A DNA stretch of 64,000 nucleotides, taken from contig NZ_JH932293.1 in the NCBI RefSeq assembly GCF_000301075.1, positions 1,860,524-1,924,523 of the forward strand. The letters run 5' to 3'. This DNA is from Bergeyella zoohelcum ATCC 43767 (GTDB lineage: Bacteria > Bacteroidota > Bacteroidia > Flavobacteriales > Weeksellaceae). This document shows positions 28,354-38,905 of the stretch, in pieces. The notes below the pieces were generated by a model that worked only from the letters and a program-made list of their open reading frames with translations, was not told where the DNA came from and did not search any database. Each line of letters opens with the position of its first letter. Within the stretch, counting starts at the first letter, position 1. A program made the position numbers and the translations under genes.

Positions 28354-29462
28354 TTCAGATATTCATTAAGTCTTTCACAGTACAATTGCCAAGTAGCTTC
28401 TGTCTCTACTCTTTTCCTTGCCTTTATTCCCATTTCTGAAGCAAGCGAAGGTTCTTTAAGTAATCGTATTATTAAATCTCTCAACTGTTGTTGGTTATCT
28501 TGCTCTATCAGCCAACCTCCTTTTTCATTTTTTACAGCATCTGGTATTCCGCCTGTACGGGTTCCTATAGCGGGGATACCACAGGCCTGTGCTTCTAAAA
28601 AAACCAAGCCAAAACCTTCTACTTGACTACTATCTTCGGAAGCTCTGGTACAAAGTACAAATACATCATTCTCATTATAAAACTGAGGCAATTTTTCATC
28701 GGAAACAAACCCTTCAAAAGTAACTATATCCTCTATTTTTAGTTGTTTTACCAATGCTTTGATATCATTCAAATATTCTCCCGTTCCTGCTATATTCCAA
28801 TGCAATTTTTCTCTAAAAGAATCGGGAAGAGATGCTATTGTACGAGCTATGAAATCATGCCCTTTAAATTGTAACACTCTGGAAACAGTGCATAATTTCA
28901 AATTTGAGTCTATTTTATTTTTTAACAAAGGTTTAAAATAATGATGATTCACCGCCAAAGGCAGTGCAACAGCATTTGCTCTTGGATGAATCTTCTTCAC
29001 CAACTCTAAAGTATAAAAACTATTGGCAATTACTCTCTTCACCGAACCTAAAACCCATTTTGCATAGTATGGCAACCATACTTTTTTTCTGAATGTAGAA
29101 GCTCCTGCTAATAACTCTGTACCGTGAGCCAATACATATATATTTTTTATTCCTGCCATAAGACATAAACAAGCCTCAGGATGCCATAATCCACATAAAA
29201 CATCTATCTTATCTTTATTAGGTAAAGCCTTTAAATATTTCCAAGCACTCCATTCTCTTTTTCCTCTTTTTTGAGGCAATTTTACTATTTCTACTTGATC
29301 ATAATTATATGGATGACTAATTCCTTGTTTATTTACAGTTAGTACTTTTACTGTATCATAGTACTGATTCATTCTTGCCGCTATCTCTTGACATAAGCGA
29401 GCAATACCTCCATTAGATGGAGGATAGTCATAAGAAAATATAATGAGTTGTCTTTTATTCAT
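28350..29462 (-). CDS. Glycosyltransferase, GT4 family
   Basis: A 370-residue GT-B protein. The N-terminal DYPPSNGGIARLCQEIAARM loop binds the acceptor side. The C-terminal domain has LCTVSRVLQFKGHD and EGFGLVFLEAQACG, with both glutamates of the E-x7-E signature. It is coupled to its neighbours by overlaps of 4 nt (polymerase) and 8 nt (GT2). Confidence 0.92.
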   Translation of the reverse strand: MNKRQLIIFSYDYPPSNGGIARLCQEIAARMNQYYDTVKVLTVNKQGISHPYNYDQVEIVKLPQKRGKREWSAWKYLKALPNKDKIDVLCGLWHPEACLCLMAGIKNIYVLAHGTELLAGASTFRKKVWLPYYAKWVLGSVKRVIANSFYTLELVKKIHPRANAVALPLAVNHHYFKPLLKNKIDSNLKLCTVSRVLQFKGHDFIARTIASLPDSFREKLHWNIAGTGEYLNDIKALVKQLKIEDIVTFEGFVSDEKLPQFYNENDVFVLCTRASEDSSQVEGFGLVFLEAQACGIPAIGTRTGGIPDAVKNEKGGWLIEQDNQQQLRDLIIRLLKEPSLASEMGIKARKRVETEATWQLYCERLNEYLK

Positions 29463-30348
29463 CTCTATATGTAGTACATTTTACTGAGGTTTTCCCTGCT
29501 ATTTTCCCTTCTTTTCTTGCTGCGTGGTAAATATTCAAAAGAGACTTCTTCTTATATGCCCACACATAAGCTAAGACTAATTTAAGTAAATACAATTCAG
29601 AAGACATTTTATTAAATCCTTTAATATGTCTTTCTATGATTAATGACCTATTTCTTACCAAAGAGTATAAATACTTTTCTATTTCTTCCACTCTACACCC
29701 ACCTGTAGCGGCTGCTAAATGATACAAATGTGCCTGACTATTAAACAAAATTTTATATCCCATTTTTTTTACTCTCAAGCAAAAATCAGTTTCTTCATAC
29801 AGAGCTGCTCCTTTGGTTAAATTCTCATCTACACCTCCTACTTGTTTCAAAATTTCTTTTTTTGTACTAAAGTTTGCTCCTTTCGCATGATCCACTTCAA
29901 AACAACCTTTTTTATGAAACCCCGCTAATGGACTAGCTGTCTTACTTACAAATTTACCTACTTTCACATCGGTATTTTCTTTGTGTACCTCTGTAATCCC
30001 TCCTGCAACTACTCCTATATCTTCTTTTTGTAGATATTTGAAATGTTCTGAGAGAAGCGTTTGATCACATTGTATATCATCATCTATATACAGTATATAT
30101 TCATAAGTAGCACATTGCCACCCAAAATTACGAGCCTCTGGTAACCCTCTAAAATCTGTAATGTGATAGTACTTGATATTATCATATTGACGAGCATAGT
30201 CATCAATGATGCTATCAAAGTTAGTAGATTGATCCACAATGATAATCTCATAAGGATGAACAAAATCCTGAATCAACAAATCTTTAATCGTATTTTGTAA
30301 GAACTCACTACGATGAAGCGTAGGAATTACCACAGATATTCCTTTCAT
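29455..30348 (-). CDS. Glycosyltransferase, GT2 family
   Basis: A 297-residue GT-A enzyme. SVVIPTLHRSEFL begins the nucleotide-binding fold, IIVDQS follows, and the metal motif is YIDDDIQCD. ALYEETDFCLRVKKMGY is the usual catalytic-region segment. It resembles rhamnosyl-/mannosyl-type transferases, but the donor cannot be fixed. Confidence 0.9.
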   Translation of the reverse strand: MKGISVVIPTLHRSEFLQNTIKDLLIQDFVHPYEIIIVDQSTNFDSIIDDYARQYDNIKYYHITDFRGLPEARNFGWQCATYEYILYIDDDIQCDQTLLSEHFKYLQKEDIGVVAGGITEVHKENTDVKVGKFVSKTASPLAGFHKKGCFEVDHAKGANFSTKKEILKQVGGVDENLTKGAALYEETDFCLRVKKMGYKILFNSQAHLYHLAAATGGCRVEEIEKYLYSLVRNRSLIIERHIKGFNKMSSELYLLKLVLAYVWAYKKKSLLNIYHAARKEGKIAGKTSVKCTTYRDE

Positions 30349-30354
30349 AATTTT

Positions 30355-31344
30355 TTAGATTAATTTATAGATATAAAAATGCACCATTCTCCAAATTCCC
30401 CCTCTAATCACAGGTAATCTTGTGATATTTAATATTTTGTTTCTAAAAAATATATTCCATCCTTTATGTTTAATTAATTGCTGTTTTCGTCCACAATCGA
30501 TAAAAGACATAATATCATCTCTATCAAACTGTTTGGAAACTAAAAGCATTGAAAAAACAGATAAAAAAAACAAAAACATATATTTTTTCACTTCTTTTTG
30601 CTTTTCTGGAGCATATCTCTTTGTAAATAATAATATCTCTTCAATATATGTAAAAGAAGCGTTAAAGAATCTATTTCTTTTATTTCTTACTAATACATTA
30701 GAGGAAGTTATCCTATAAAAATGATCTGACTCACCATATACTATCTTATATTTTAGACCATAAATTAACGCTCGAGTACTCAATTCTACATCGACCAATC
30801 TAATATATTTCTCATCAAAACAACCAATTTTTAATAATGCTTCTTTTTTCCATATAGGCCCCATTATATTCCAAGAAGTTGGAAGTTTATGTGTTATAAA
30901 GTTCTTTAATACTTTTGATTCATCTATAATATGAGGTTTAACTTTTATATCCCCAACTTTCTTAAAAAACCTTTCATTGCTAGGGAAAACCATAAAATCT
31001 AGATTTTCATCAAAACTCATTATCCTCCTTTCTAAACAAGTATCCTTCAAAAGATCATCACTATCCAAAAAAATTATATACTTTCCCTTTGATGAATAAA
31101 CTCCTTGATTCAAAACCTTTGGACGTCCTAAGTTTTTAGAGTTTTTAATTAGTTTAAACTTAGTTCCTTTATTAGGATCTTTACGAATAAAATCTTCAAC
31201 TATACTCAAGGTTCTATCTGTAGAAAAATCATCCACAATAATGCACTCCCAATTATCATAAGTTTGATTACTAACAGAATACAATGTTTCTAATATTGTA
31301 CCCTCAGAATTAAAACAAGTTATAATTACAGATATATCTATCAT
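30355..31344 (-). CDS. Glycosyltransferase, GT2 family
   Basis: A 329-residue GT-A enzyme: SVIITCFNSEGTILETLYSV, IIVDDFSTD, and the metal motif IIFLDSDDLL. The C-terminal ~100 residues are basic and aromatic (LINITRLP-like end), perhaps membrane-associated. The stop overlaps nothing, but the start overlaps the flippase stop by 4 nt. Confidence 0.9.
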   Translation of the reverse strand: MIDISVIITCFNSEGTILETLYSVSNQTYDNWECIIVDDFSTDRTLSIVEDFIRKDPNKGTKFKLIKNSKNLGRPKVLNQGVYSSKGKYIIFLDSDDLLKDTCLERRIMSFDENLDFMVFPSNERFFKKVGDIKVKPHIIDESKVLKNFITHKLPTSWNIMGPIWKKEALLKIGCFDEKYIRLVDVELSTRALIYGLKYKIVYGESDHFYRITSSNVLVRNKRNRFFNASFTYIEEILLFTKRYAPEKQKEVKKYMFLFFLSVFSMLLVSKQFDRDDIMSFIDCGRKQQLIKHKGWNIFFRNKILNITRLPVIRGGIWRMVHFYIYKLI

Positions 31345-32828
31345 ACTCCTCTCATTATTAGTTTTTTTTCTTCTTTATTCATATAAAAAATGTATATAAC
31401 TATCAAAAAAACAACACTATACATAATATTCATCAATATAAAGTTAAACCAACTCACTGAGAACAATCTATTTAAATAATAAAAAACAAACAATACAAAA
31501 CCATATGGCAAAAGTATTGGTAGATATACTTTTTTAAAAAACAGAAACATATCTAGATTAACCACTTTATGATAATACACATTCATGACATTTTGTAAAA
31601 TGAATAAGCCTATGACAACACCTGCTATCATACCTGTAGCTCCATAATCATATGACAACCAAATCCCCAACACAGTACCTAAAAAGCAAGACACAAAAAG
31701 AGATAGCGTTTTAAACTTAACCAATTTTTTAGCTTCTAAAACAGAATGACCAAATCCTTGACTAATAGGAAGTACATAAACCATCATAATGAGCAAAGCT
31801 ATTATCCATGATAGACTATAAGTATCGCCCACCCACAAATGTACAAAATCTTTTCCCGTAATAATAAAAGCACCCAAAACATACAATAAAAGAATCAAAA
31901 TTAATCTTCCTACTTTTATCATTTGAATGGTAAGTTCTTGATTGGACAAACCTTGATTTATCAAACGAACAGCCCTAGGTAAAAGTAAACCATTAATCAC
32001 ATTACCAAATGTTGTGTAATAAATTCCTAATGTTACTCCTACTCCATAAATAGCCACCACAACAGTATCCGTATTTATCCCTAAAGCCACTTGTCCTGTA
32101 CGCCACTGAAACTGATAAACAAGCCCAAAAAGAAAAATCCAAAAGGAATACTGCAATATTTCTTGTATATAGGAAAATTTATATTGATGAATCTTTATTT
32201 TTATTTTCAATACTTTAAATACATACACAACTGTTCCAAGTATAAACAAAACATTCATTACGGTATCCAATATAACAATCCCTAATGAATCTGAACCCTT
32301 TTTGAGTATCATAACCACTAGCACAGTCCTTATAATGTGTTTTATTAAAGTAAGTAGCCTTGGAAAAATAAACTTTTCATAGCCCGAACATATTGCTACA
32401 AAGGCTCCTCCGGGTATGGTAATTGCTATATTTAAGATTAATATCAAGATCATTACCTTCGCTTTTTCTAGTTCAGCATTTGTCAATGTAGTTTCAAACA
32501 ATTTTTCTACATTAACATAGAATACAAGACCTAAAAGAACAATCACCAAAGAAATAATCCCATAAATAAAAAAACTAATTGCTAAAAAATTCTCTTGTTC
32601 TTTTATCTTTCCTTCTGTACGATACAATGCTACAAAGCGAACAATAGCATTATTCAATCCCAAATCTAAAACAGATAGATATCCCACAAAAGCACCTATC
32701 AATGTATAAAGTCCAAAATCACTATCTCCTAAACTTTTTATAATAAAAGGAGTAATTAGTATACCTGTAATATTGGTTACAAGAAGGTTAACATAAGATA
32801 ATAGGGCACCTATTCTTATTTGACTCAT
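31341..32828 (-). CDS. wzx: Oligosaccharide flippase Wzx (first of two)
   Basis: A 495-residue polytopic membrane protein with about 12-14 predicted helices, from the MOP/MATE-like polysaccharide transporter family. The N-terminus has NITGILITPFIIKSLGDSDFGLYTLIGAF and the LGLNNAIVRFVALYR segment typical of these flippases. It moves lipid-linked repeat units to the periplasmic face. It lies 84 nt after the UDP-sugar dehydrogenase gene and is followed by a coupled GT2. Confidence 0.92.
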   Translation of the reverse strand: MSQIRIGALLSYVNLLVTNITGILITPFIIKSLGDSDFGLYTLIGAFVGYLSVLDLGLNNAIVRFVALYRTEGKIKEQENFLAISFFIYGIISLVIVLLGLVFYVNVEKLFETTLTNAELEKAKVMILILILNIAITIPGGAFVAICSGYEKFIFPRLLTLIKHIIRTVLVVMILKKGSDSLGIVILDTVMNVLFILGTVVYVFKVLKIKIKIHQYKFSYIQEILQYSFWIFLFGLVYQFQWRTGQVALGINTDTVVVAIYGVGVTLGIYYTTFGNVINGLLLPRAVRLINQGLSNQELTIQMIKVGRLILILLLYVLGAFIITGKDFVHLWVGDTYSLSWIIALLIMMVYVLPISQGFGHSVLEAKKLVKFKTLSLFVSCFLGTVLGIWLSYDYGATGMIAGVVIGLFILQNVMNVYYHKVVNLDMFLFFKKVYLPILLPYGFVLFVFYYLNRLFSVSWFNFILMNIMYSVVFLIVIYIFYMNKEEKKLIMRGV

Positions 32829-32912
32829 TAGTTAAAAATTTTGGTTCCTGATTCGTCTATTAATAATCTTGTACTAAATACTACCATTTTCTGTAATAGA
32901 AAAATCATTATA

Positions 32913-34196
32913 TTACAACCTTCTATCTACCGCCTCTAAAATCCCCTTTACATCATACACCACGGCATTTTCTTTGGTCAAAGAATGAATATCCAACTCT
33001 TTAAATTCTTTATGAGCCACACCTAATACAATAGCATCAAACTTTGTAGAAGATAGTTTCTGGGTGCTTTCCACACCATATTCGTGTTGTACTTCTTCTG
33101 GATTTGCCCAAGGGTCAAAAATAGTTACTTTTACGCCAAAATCTTCCAAAGCAGCAATCACATCCACAATTTTCGTATTGCGAACATCAGGACAGTTTTC
33201 TTTAAAGGTAATTCCTAACATCAATACTTCTGCTCCATTCACATTGATGTTCTTTTTAATCATTGCCTTTACCACTTGCTCTGCTACATATTTGCCCATC
33301 GAATCGTTCAGTCTTCTTCCTGCCAAAATAATCTCAGGATGATAACCGTATTCTTGCGCTTTTTGAGCCAAGTAGAATGGGTCAACACCGATGCAATGTC
33401 CGCCCACTAAACCTGGTTTGAATGGTAAGAAATTCCACTTCGTACCTGCAGCTGCCAACACGGCATGGGTATCGATATCCATCAAATTGAAAATCTTTGC
33501 CAACTCATTAACGAAAGCAATGTTAATGTCTCGTTGTGAATTTTCAATTACTTTTGCCGCCTCAGCCACTTTTATAGTCGGAGCCAAATGCGTACCTGCT
33601 GTAATTACCGATTGGTAAATATCATCTACGATTTTTCCTATTTCTGGCGTAGAACCCGAGGTTACTTTTAAAATTTTCTCTACCGTGTGCTCCTTGTCTC
33701 CTGGATTGATACGCTCTGGGGAATAACCTGCAAAGAAGTCCACATTGTACTTCATTCCTGAAGTTTTCTCTACCACAGGAATACAATCTTCCTCCGTAGC
33801 CCCTGGATATACCGTAGATTCATAGACTACAATATCTCCTTTTTTCAGTACTTTCCCCACCGTTTCACTGGCTTTTATTAAAGGCGTAAGCACAGGACGG
33901 TTGTTTTTATCCACTGGCGTAGGAACGGTAACGATGTAAATATTCGCGTCCTCAATATCTTTTAAATCTGCCGAACATAAGAGTCCATTATTTCCTGTTT
34001 TTAAAGGATTCTCTTTCACTAAAGCGGATTGTAATAACTCATCAGAAACCTCCAAAGTATCGTCGTGTCCTCCGTTAAGTTTTTCTACTCTTTCTCTGTT
34101 AATATCAAATCCTACTACGGGATATTTCGTAGCAAAAAGTCTTGCTAATGGCAGACCTACATATCCCAATCCGATAACGGCGATTTTATGTTTCAT
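32913..34196 (-). CDS. Nucleotide-sugar dehydrogenase (UDP-HexNAc 6-dehydrogenase, TviB/WbpA-like)
   Basis: Oxidises C6 of a UDP-sugar to a uronic acid with two NAD+. It has 427 residues. The NAD-binding GLGYVGLP is at 9-16, the central helix has KVAEAAKVIENSQRDINIAF, and the catalytic Cys268 is in GGHCIGVDPFY. The central motif and overall length favour UDP-GlcNAc/GalNAc dehydrogenases (TviB/WbpO group) over UDP-glucose dehydrogenase. The product would be UDP-GalNAcA or UDP-GlcNAcA, an acidic sugar for the capsule or O-antigen. It lies 51 nt after wzc. Confidence 0.93.
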   Translation of the reverse strand: MKHKIAVIGLGYVGLPLARLFATKYPVVGFDINRERVEKLNGGHDDTLEVSDELLQSALVKENPLKTGNNGLLCSADLKDIEDANIYIVTVPTPVDKNNRPVLTPLIKASETVGKVLKKGDIVVYESTVYPGATEEDCIPVVEKTSGMKYNVDFFAGYSPERINPGDKEHTVEKILKVTSGSTPEIGKIVDDIYQSVITAGTHLAPTIKVAEAAKVIENSQRDINIAFVNELAKIFNLMDIDTHAVLAAAGTKWNFLPFKPGLVGGHCIGVDPFYLAQKAQEYGYHPEIILAGRRLNDSMGKYVAEQVVKAMIKKNINVNGAEVLMLGITFKENCPDVRNTKIVDVIAALEDFGVKVTIFDPWANPEEVQHEYGVESTQKLSSTKFDAIVLGVAHKEFKELDIHSLTKENAVVYDVKGILEAVDRRL

Positions 34197-34247
34197 TATT
34201 TAGTTTTTAGTTGTTTAAAAGTTTTTTACCTATCCCTATATTAAGAA

Positions 34248-36632
34248 CTAATTTTGTAAATAAAACTGCCACCATCTCTTTTTCTTTTGATCAGTAGCAT
34301 GTCCATAGCCATAACCATATCCTCTCTTCGTATAATTTACATCATTATGTATCACAGCGATATTCCTTAATTTGTGATTTTCTGATACCTCCTTGAGTAT
34401 ATCCAAAAGTCTTTTATCTAAGTAATTATTTCTCACTATATACAAAGTAGTATCCACCAAGTGAGCCAGTTGTAATGAGTCAGTTACTTGTGCAACGGGA
34501 GCCGAATCTATAATAATATAATCATAATCTTCTTTTGCTTCTTCTATCAATTGCTCTACTCTCTTATCTAATAAGATTTCAGAAGGATTAGGTGGGATAG
34601 TTCCTGAATGAAGAATATCAAAAGTAAGAGAGTTTTCTTTATGAATAACAAGATTTTTCCAATCCAATTGCCTCTCTACAATATAATCTGTAAGCCCTTT
34701 TCTTGTACTCATAGTTTTTTCCAATCCTAAAGTAATCAATATCTTAGGAGAGCGAATATCTCCCCCAACTAATAATACCTTCTTTCCTGAAACTCCCAAG
34801 ACTTGAGCGATATTGACAGAAGTAAAAGTCTTACCTTCTCCAGCAATGGTAGAAGTAACCATCATAACCTGAGCTTTAGTATCATCTTTAGGATATACAA
34901 AATTAAGATTGGAGCGAATAATACGAAATGCTTCTGCCACTTCCCCCCTATCATTCAAACCAATAAGCTTCTTTTTTTCAGCATTACATGGAATATCTCC
35001 TAAAAAAGCACCTTTAAATACTCTTAAAATATCACTTTTACTCTCCACTTTATTATTCAGTAGAAACTTAAAAAACAAAAATAATATTGGTAACACCAAA
35101 CCTATGACAAATGCTCCTACTAATACCATACTTACTTTAGGCTTAACAACCCCTTTCTGTGTATAGGCTGAATCTACTATTTTGAAAGCATCCGAAGTGG
35201 CAGAAGCTCTGAGTTCTGACTCTTCTCTCTTTTGTAATAGATGTAAATATACAGCTTCCACGATCTGCTGTTCTCTAGCTATTGATTTAAAACCTTTTTC
35301 TTGCATAGGAAATCGGTTCAATTTAGCCATTGCATCATTCTTTTTATTCTGTACTGTATTCAGAGAAGTTTGAACAGTATTCTGGTATAGATTTAAACTA
35401 TTTCTAATGTTATGTCTTAGCTCAGCAATGCTCTTATCTAATGTCTCCATCACTGGATGCCCCTCCTTCATGGATTTAGAGTATTCTTGTTTTTCCAAAA
35501 TGAGTTCATTGAACTGATTAATCGTAGTATTCAATGCAGGATCTTGTATTCCTATATTAGATGGAAGTAGCACAAAATTTCTATTATTCAAGACATCGTT
35601 CAGGTGCTTTACAATTTGCAATTGAGCTCTATACTCCACCACTTGTTTATCCACAGACAAAGCATCATTCAAGTAAACATCTGCCTCCGTCTCTACGCTA
35701 TTAATATTATTTTTTGATTTATATTGAGCCATATTTTGATCTATCCTCCTCAGATCCCCTGATATGACCTCTAAACGATTATTGATAAAATCTGAAGTTG
35801 CTCTTGCTAATTTATTATTGTCTGTCTTATTATCAATATTATACACTTCTATCAAAGAATTGATGATACGCTCCCCTCTTTCCTTGACATTATCAGTAAT
35901 GTTTAAATTAATGATCCTTGATTTTTTATCACCAGTTTCAGGTGCTATATCTAATTTGCTTATAACAGACTGTGTAACTACAGGAATAGGCTGGTAATAA
36001 ATCTTGTATTGTGAATTTTGTAAAACTTTTTTATTGTGCACCACAAATTTCCCAAAACTTGAATTTATTTTTTGTCCAAAATAATATTCCCCAGATGGAA
36101 AAACTCCAGAATCATCTTTAACCTTAAATTTCTTACCGTCTAAAAATTCTATCTCAAAATTTCCATTAAATTTATCTTTGTATAAAACTGAAGAATCTTC
36201 AAAAAGAATACTAAAAGGTAATTTATCTTTCCATATTTCAGATTCATTTACTCTACCTTTTAAAAAGTATCTAATATTTAAAGAATTATCTTCTACCACT
36301 TTGCTTACTAGTCTCCTTGATTTCAAGATTTTTATTTGATCGGTTACCAAAGCACTTCCACCCTCTCCTGAAAAAGTGGTAGCTATGTCTGAAAGTGCTG
36401 CCAACTCTGGGGATTGAGAGCCGTTATCATGAAGCAATATCTGAGCACTTGTAAAATATTCTTTAGTGGCATATCTAAGATACCCATAAGACAAAGCAAG
36501 GGCTAAAAGAACACTGGTTAAAATCCATTTCCAATAATACAGATATGGCTCTATAATTTCTCTAATATTCAGATTCTCTTCTTCAAAAAAAGTTATTTCG
36601 TTATAATCATTCGCTTTACTATTCATCTTCAC
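34248..36632 (-). CDS. wzc: Wzc-like polysaccharide co-polymerase and tyrosine autokinase
   Basis: Inner-membrane protein that controls chain length and export with Wza. It has 794 residues. TM1 at ~36-52 and TM2 at ~502-524 flank a periplasmic Wzz domain with coiled coil (~275-470). The cytoplasmic BY-kinase has Walker A AGEGKT (597-602), Walker A' LVGGDIRSP (621-629) and Walker B YIIIDSAPV (705-713). A Tyr cluster near the C-terminus (YTKRGYGYGYG) is the likely autophosphorylation site. It lies 7 nt after wza. Confidence 0.95.
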   Translation of the reverse strand: MKMNSKANDYNEITFFEEENLNIREIIEPYLYYWKWILTSVLLALALSYGYLRYATKEYFTSAQILLHDNGSQSPELAALSDIATTFSGEGGSALVTDQIKILKSRRLVSKVVEDNSLNIRYFLKGRVNESEIWKDKLPFSILFEDSSVLYKDKFNGNFEIEFLDGKKFKVKDDSGVFPSGEYYFGQKINSSFGKFVVHNKKVLQNSQYKIYYQPIPVVTQSVISKLDIAPETGDKKSRIINLNITDNVKERGERIINSLIEVYNIDNKTDNNKLARATSDFINNRLEVISGDLRRIDQNMAQYKSKNNINSVETEADVYLNDALSVDKQVVEYRAQLQIVKHLNDVLNNRNFVLLPSNIGIQDPALNTTINQFNELILEKQEYSKSMKEGHPVMETLDKSIAELRHNIRNSLNLYQNTVQTSLNTVQNKKNDAMAKLNRFPMQEKGFKSIAREQQIVEAVYLHLLQKREESELRASATSDAFKIVDSAYTQKGVVKPKVSMVLVGAFVIGLVLPILFLFFKFLLNNKVESKSDILRVFKGAFLGDIPCNAEKKKLIGLNDRGEVAEAFRIIRSNLNFVYPKDDTKAQVMMVTSTIAGEGKTFTSVNIAQVLGVSGKKVLLVGGDIRSPKILITLGLEKTMSTRKGLTDYIVERQLDWKNLVIHKENSLTFDILHSGTIPPNPSEILLDKRVEQLIEEAKEDYDYIIIDSAPVAQVTDSLQLAHLVDTTLYIVRNNYLDKRLLDILKEVSENHKLRNIAVIHNDVNYTKRGYGYGYGHATDQKKKRWWQFYLQN

Positions 36633-36639
36633 ACTAATT

Positions 36640-37392
36640 TTATTTCACCAATAGAGCAACAACAGAAATGAGAATACCTGCCACAGATATAAACACAGGA
36701 TAATTGATTACAGAAGACTGTATTTTAGACTGATTAGGCATCACATAAACCACATCATTTTGGGCCAAATAATAAACTGGAGAATCTAATATTTCTTTCG
36801 CTGTAAGGTCCACAACATATACATTCCTTACCCCATTTACCTCTCTAATCACATATACTTCCTTTCTCACTCCATTGATGGTAAGATCTCCAGCAAGTGC
36901 CAATGCTTCGAATATTGTGATTCTTTCATTCTGAATAACGAAACTCCCAGGTTGTTTAACCTCTCCTATTACACTTACTTTAAAATTAGTATATTGGATA
37001 TTAACCCCTGGGTCTACAATATATTCACTAAGTAATTCCTTCATATACTGAATTGCTTCATTTCTAGTTTTCCCTAGTAAATATACTTTTCCCAATATAG
37101 GAAAATCTATATTACCATCTGCCCCTACAATATACACACTTTTATAAGGAGAATTAGGATTCACATTTGAGGCATAAATACTCTGTTGATTAAATGGCTC
37201 TGTAGCCTTTATATTAGACGAGGAAACAGAAATAGCTAATATATCATTACTCTGAATTTTGGGAATATTAAGTTCATAGAGGGAACTAATTTCCGAAACA
37301 TCCTGAAGATACACTACACTTTTCTTAGATGCACAAGAAACAATCAATAGGAAAAACAAGAATAAACCTAGTACATTAATTTTTTTTTTCAT
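36640..37392 (-). CDS. wza: Wza-like polysaccharide export lipoprotein
   Basis: Outer-membrane export channel component. It has 250 residues. A type II signal peptide ends at LIVSC (Cys20). A poly-export domain (NDILAISVSS ... NIDFPILGKVYLLGKTR) is followed by a SLBB-like domain (VSVIGEVKQPGSFV ... NERITIFEALALAG). A C-terminal hydrophobic helix (residues ~228-248) is the expected membrane span of short Bacteroidota Wza proteins. It has its own promoter and begins the second half of the locus. Confidence 0.95.
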   Translation of the reverse strand: MKKKINVLGLFLFFLLIVSCASKKSVVYLQDVSEISSLYELNIPKIQSNDILAISVSSSNIKATEPFNQQSIYASNVNPNSPYKSVYIVGADGNIDFPILGKVYLLGKTRNEAIQYMKELLSEYIVDPGVNIQYTNFKVSVIGEVKQPGSFVIQNERITIFEALALAGDLTINGVRKEVYVIREVNGVRNVYVVDLTAKEILDSPVYYLAQNDVVYVMPNQSKIQSSVINYPVFISVAGILISVVALLVK

Positions 37393-37422
37393 TCGACCAA
37401 TATCTCTTTAGGAAATGAAATG

Positions 37423-37430
37423 CAAATATA
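37423..37430 (-). promoter_or_regulatory. Promoter of wza operon
   Basis: The minus strand reads TATATTTG (TAnnTTTG), 30 nt before the wza ATG. It lies in a 299-bp AT-rich gap (37393-37691) in which I see no other gene and no clear terminator for the upstream wbuB unit. Confidence 0.6.
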
Positions 37431-37691
37431 CTATTTTTAATGTTATAAAATTACAGTTTAAGACACATGAATCTAGAAAGCAATGCAAAATCATTAACAG
37501 CAAGGGAAACAATAATGATAAATGATTGGTAGAATTAAAAATAACATTAGAAAAAAAATCAAGAAAAAACTAGTATAACAAATTTATAGCAACGAAAGTT
37601 ATTGTAATTATAACGATTACACAAAAATACATTAGCTCATAAACAGAAAACATTACAACTGAAAAGACTAAATGATAAAGCTAAATATTCA

Positions 37692-38900
37692 CTATAAAGA
37701 ATTTGCACGAACAAACTTATTAATTATTTCATAGCTTCTATCTACGGTATATTCATTAAGTAGAAGCTGGTAAGCATTTTCTCCCAAAATTTCCATATCC
37801 ATTTCTAAAAGCCTTTCAATGTTTTCCTGCATCTCCTTATGATTTCCTGCCATTACTTTAAAACCACAGCCTGCATCTTCTATAATATCACCAATATCCG
37901 TACTACTATCCGTTGCAGCAAGCACAGGCATCTTCATTTCGAGGTAAGACAATAACCTAGATGGAAAATTAGGAATAGTAAATCGTTTATCTAAAAAGAT
38001 AAGTCCCACATCACAGGAAGCAAGCAATTTGTCAAAATCGTTTTTAGGCAATTGTTGAATCAATTTCGCATTTACTGACCGATGCTCTTTAAACCAATCA
38101 TTAATTCTATCATACTCTGTTCCATCTCCTACTATTAAATAAAAAACATCTTCTCTAGAAGTACATAATATGGCTTCCAAAAGAAAATCTATTCCTTGCG
38201 GTTTACCTAAATTTCCTCCGTATACAAAAATCTTTTTATCCAAAGGTATTCCATATTTCCTTCGAATATTTTCTTTTTCCGCATCAGAATACTCAAAAGA
38301 AATAGGTGCAATGGTATTGGGATTCACTTCTACTTTATCTTCTTGTATTTCAGGATTATGTTTTAAAATATACGCTTGATTTGCGGAAGACATACAGCCT
38401 ATAGCATCAGAAACGGCATATAAGGTTTTCTCTTTTTTTCTAAACATTTTATAGAGTAAACTTCCTTCTTTCATCATCCCTATATCCACTGCATTTTGTG
38501 GAAAAATGTCTTTTAATAAAAGATAAGTTAGTGCTTTATCCCTATTTTTAACATACTGTACCACTTTAGCAAGAGTAATAGGAGGAGTAGAATACAAAAC
38601 CAAATCAAATTTTTTATCTGAAAGATGTTTCTTGACAGCATGCAGAAATTGATACTCTAGAGCCAAGGTTGCCAATCCTTTTTCTAAAACATTGGCTTTT
38701 TGAATATTGAGCGTTTGCACCTGAAGAATAGAAATTCCTTGGACACATTTTAAATTTGTTTTTATTTTCCTTCGTCTTTCAGCAGGACAAACCACTGTTA
38801 CAGAATGTCCTTCATCACGGAATTTACGGAGTAAATCCTGATAAATTCCGCGCTCTTCTATTGAGTTTATTTCTATTAATGTCAGAAATAATACATTCAT
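37692..38900 (-). CDS. wbuB: Glycosyltransferase WbuB-like (N-acetyl-L-fucosamine transferase)
   Basis: A 402-residue GT4-type enzyme. The start at 38900 (MNVLFLTL) lies 5 nt after the fnlC stop; an in-frame ATG eight codons upstream is less likely. The N-terminal half has DLVLYSTPPITLAKVV and LLLKDIFPQNAVDIGM, features of WbuB proteins. The C-terminal domain has FVYGGNLGKPQGIDFL and SCDVGLIFLDKRF. In other organisms WbuB follows fnlABC and transfers L-FucNAc, which fits here. The symbol rests on similarity from memory and context. Confidence 0.85.
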   Translation of the reverse strand: MNVLFLTLIEINSIEERGIYQDLLRKFRDEGHSVTVVCPAERRRKIKTNLKCVQGISILQVQTLNIQKANVLEKGLATLALEYQFLHAVKKHLSDKKFDLVLYSTPPITLAKVVQYVKNRDKALTYLLLKDIFPQNAVDIGMMKEGSLLYKMFRKKEKTLYAVSDAIGCMSSANQAYILKHNPEIQEDKVEVNPNTIAPISFEYSDAEKENIRRKYGIPLDKKIFVYGGNLGKPQGIDFLLEAILCTSREDVFYLIVGDGTEYDRINDWFKEHRSVNAKLIQQLPKNDFDKLLASCDVGLIFLDKRFTIPNFPSRLLSYLEMKMPVLAATDSSTDIGDIIEDAGCGFKVMAGNHKEMQENIERLLEMDMEILGENAYQLLLNEYTVDRSYEIINKFVRANSL

Positions 38901-38905
38901 ACTTT

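Noticed and set aside
34700-34800. Wzc Walker A' motif with Gly-Gly-Asp in place of Asp-x-Asp
   Set aside because: A Gly at the first position is common in Bacteroidota BY-kinases as I recall them, so it is not evidence of inactivation.
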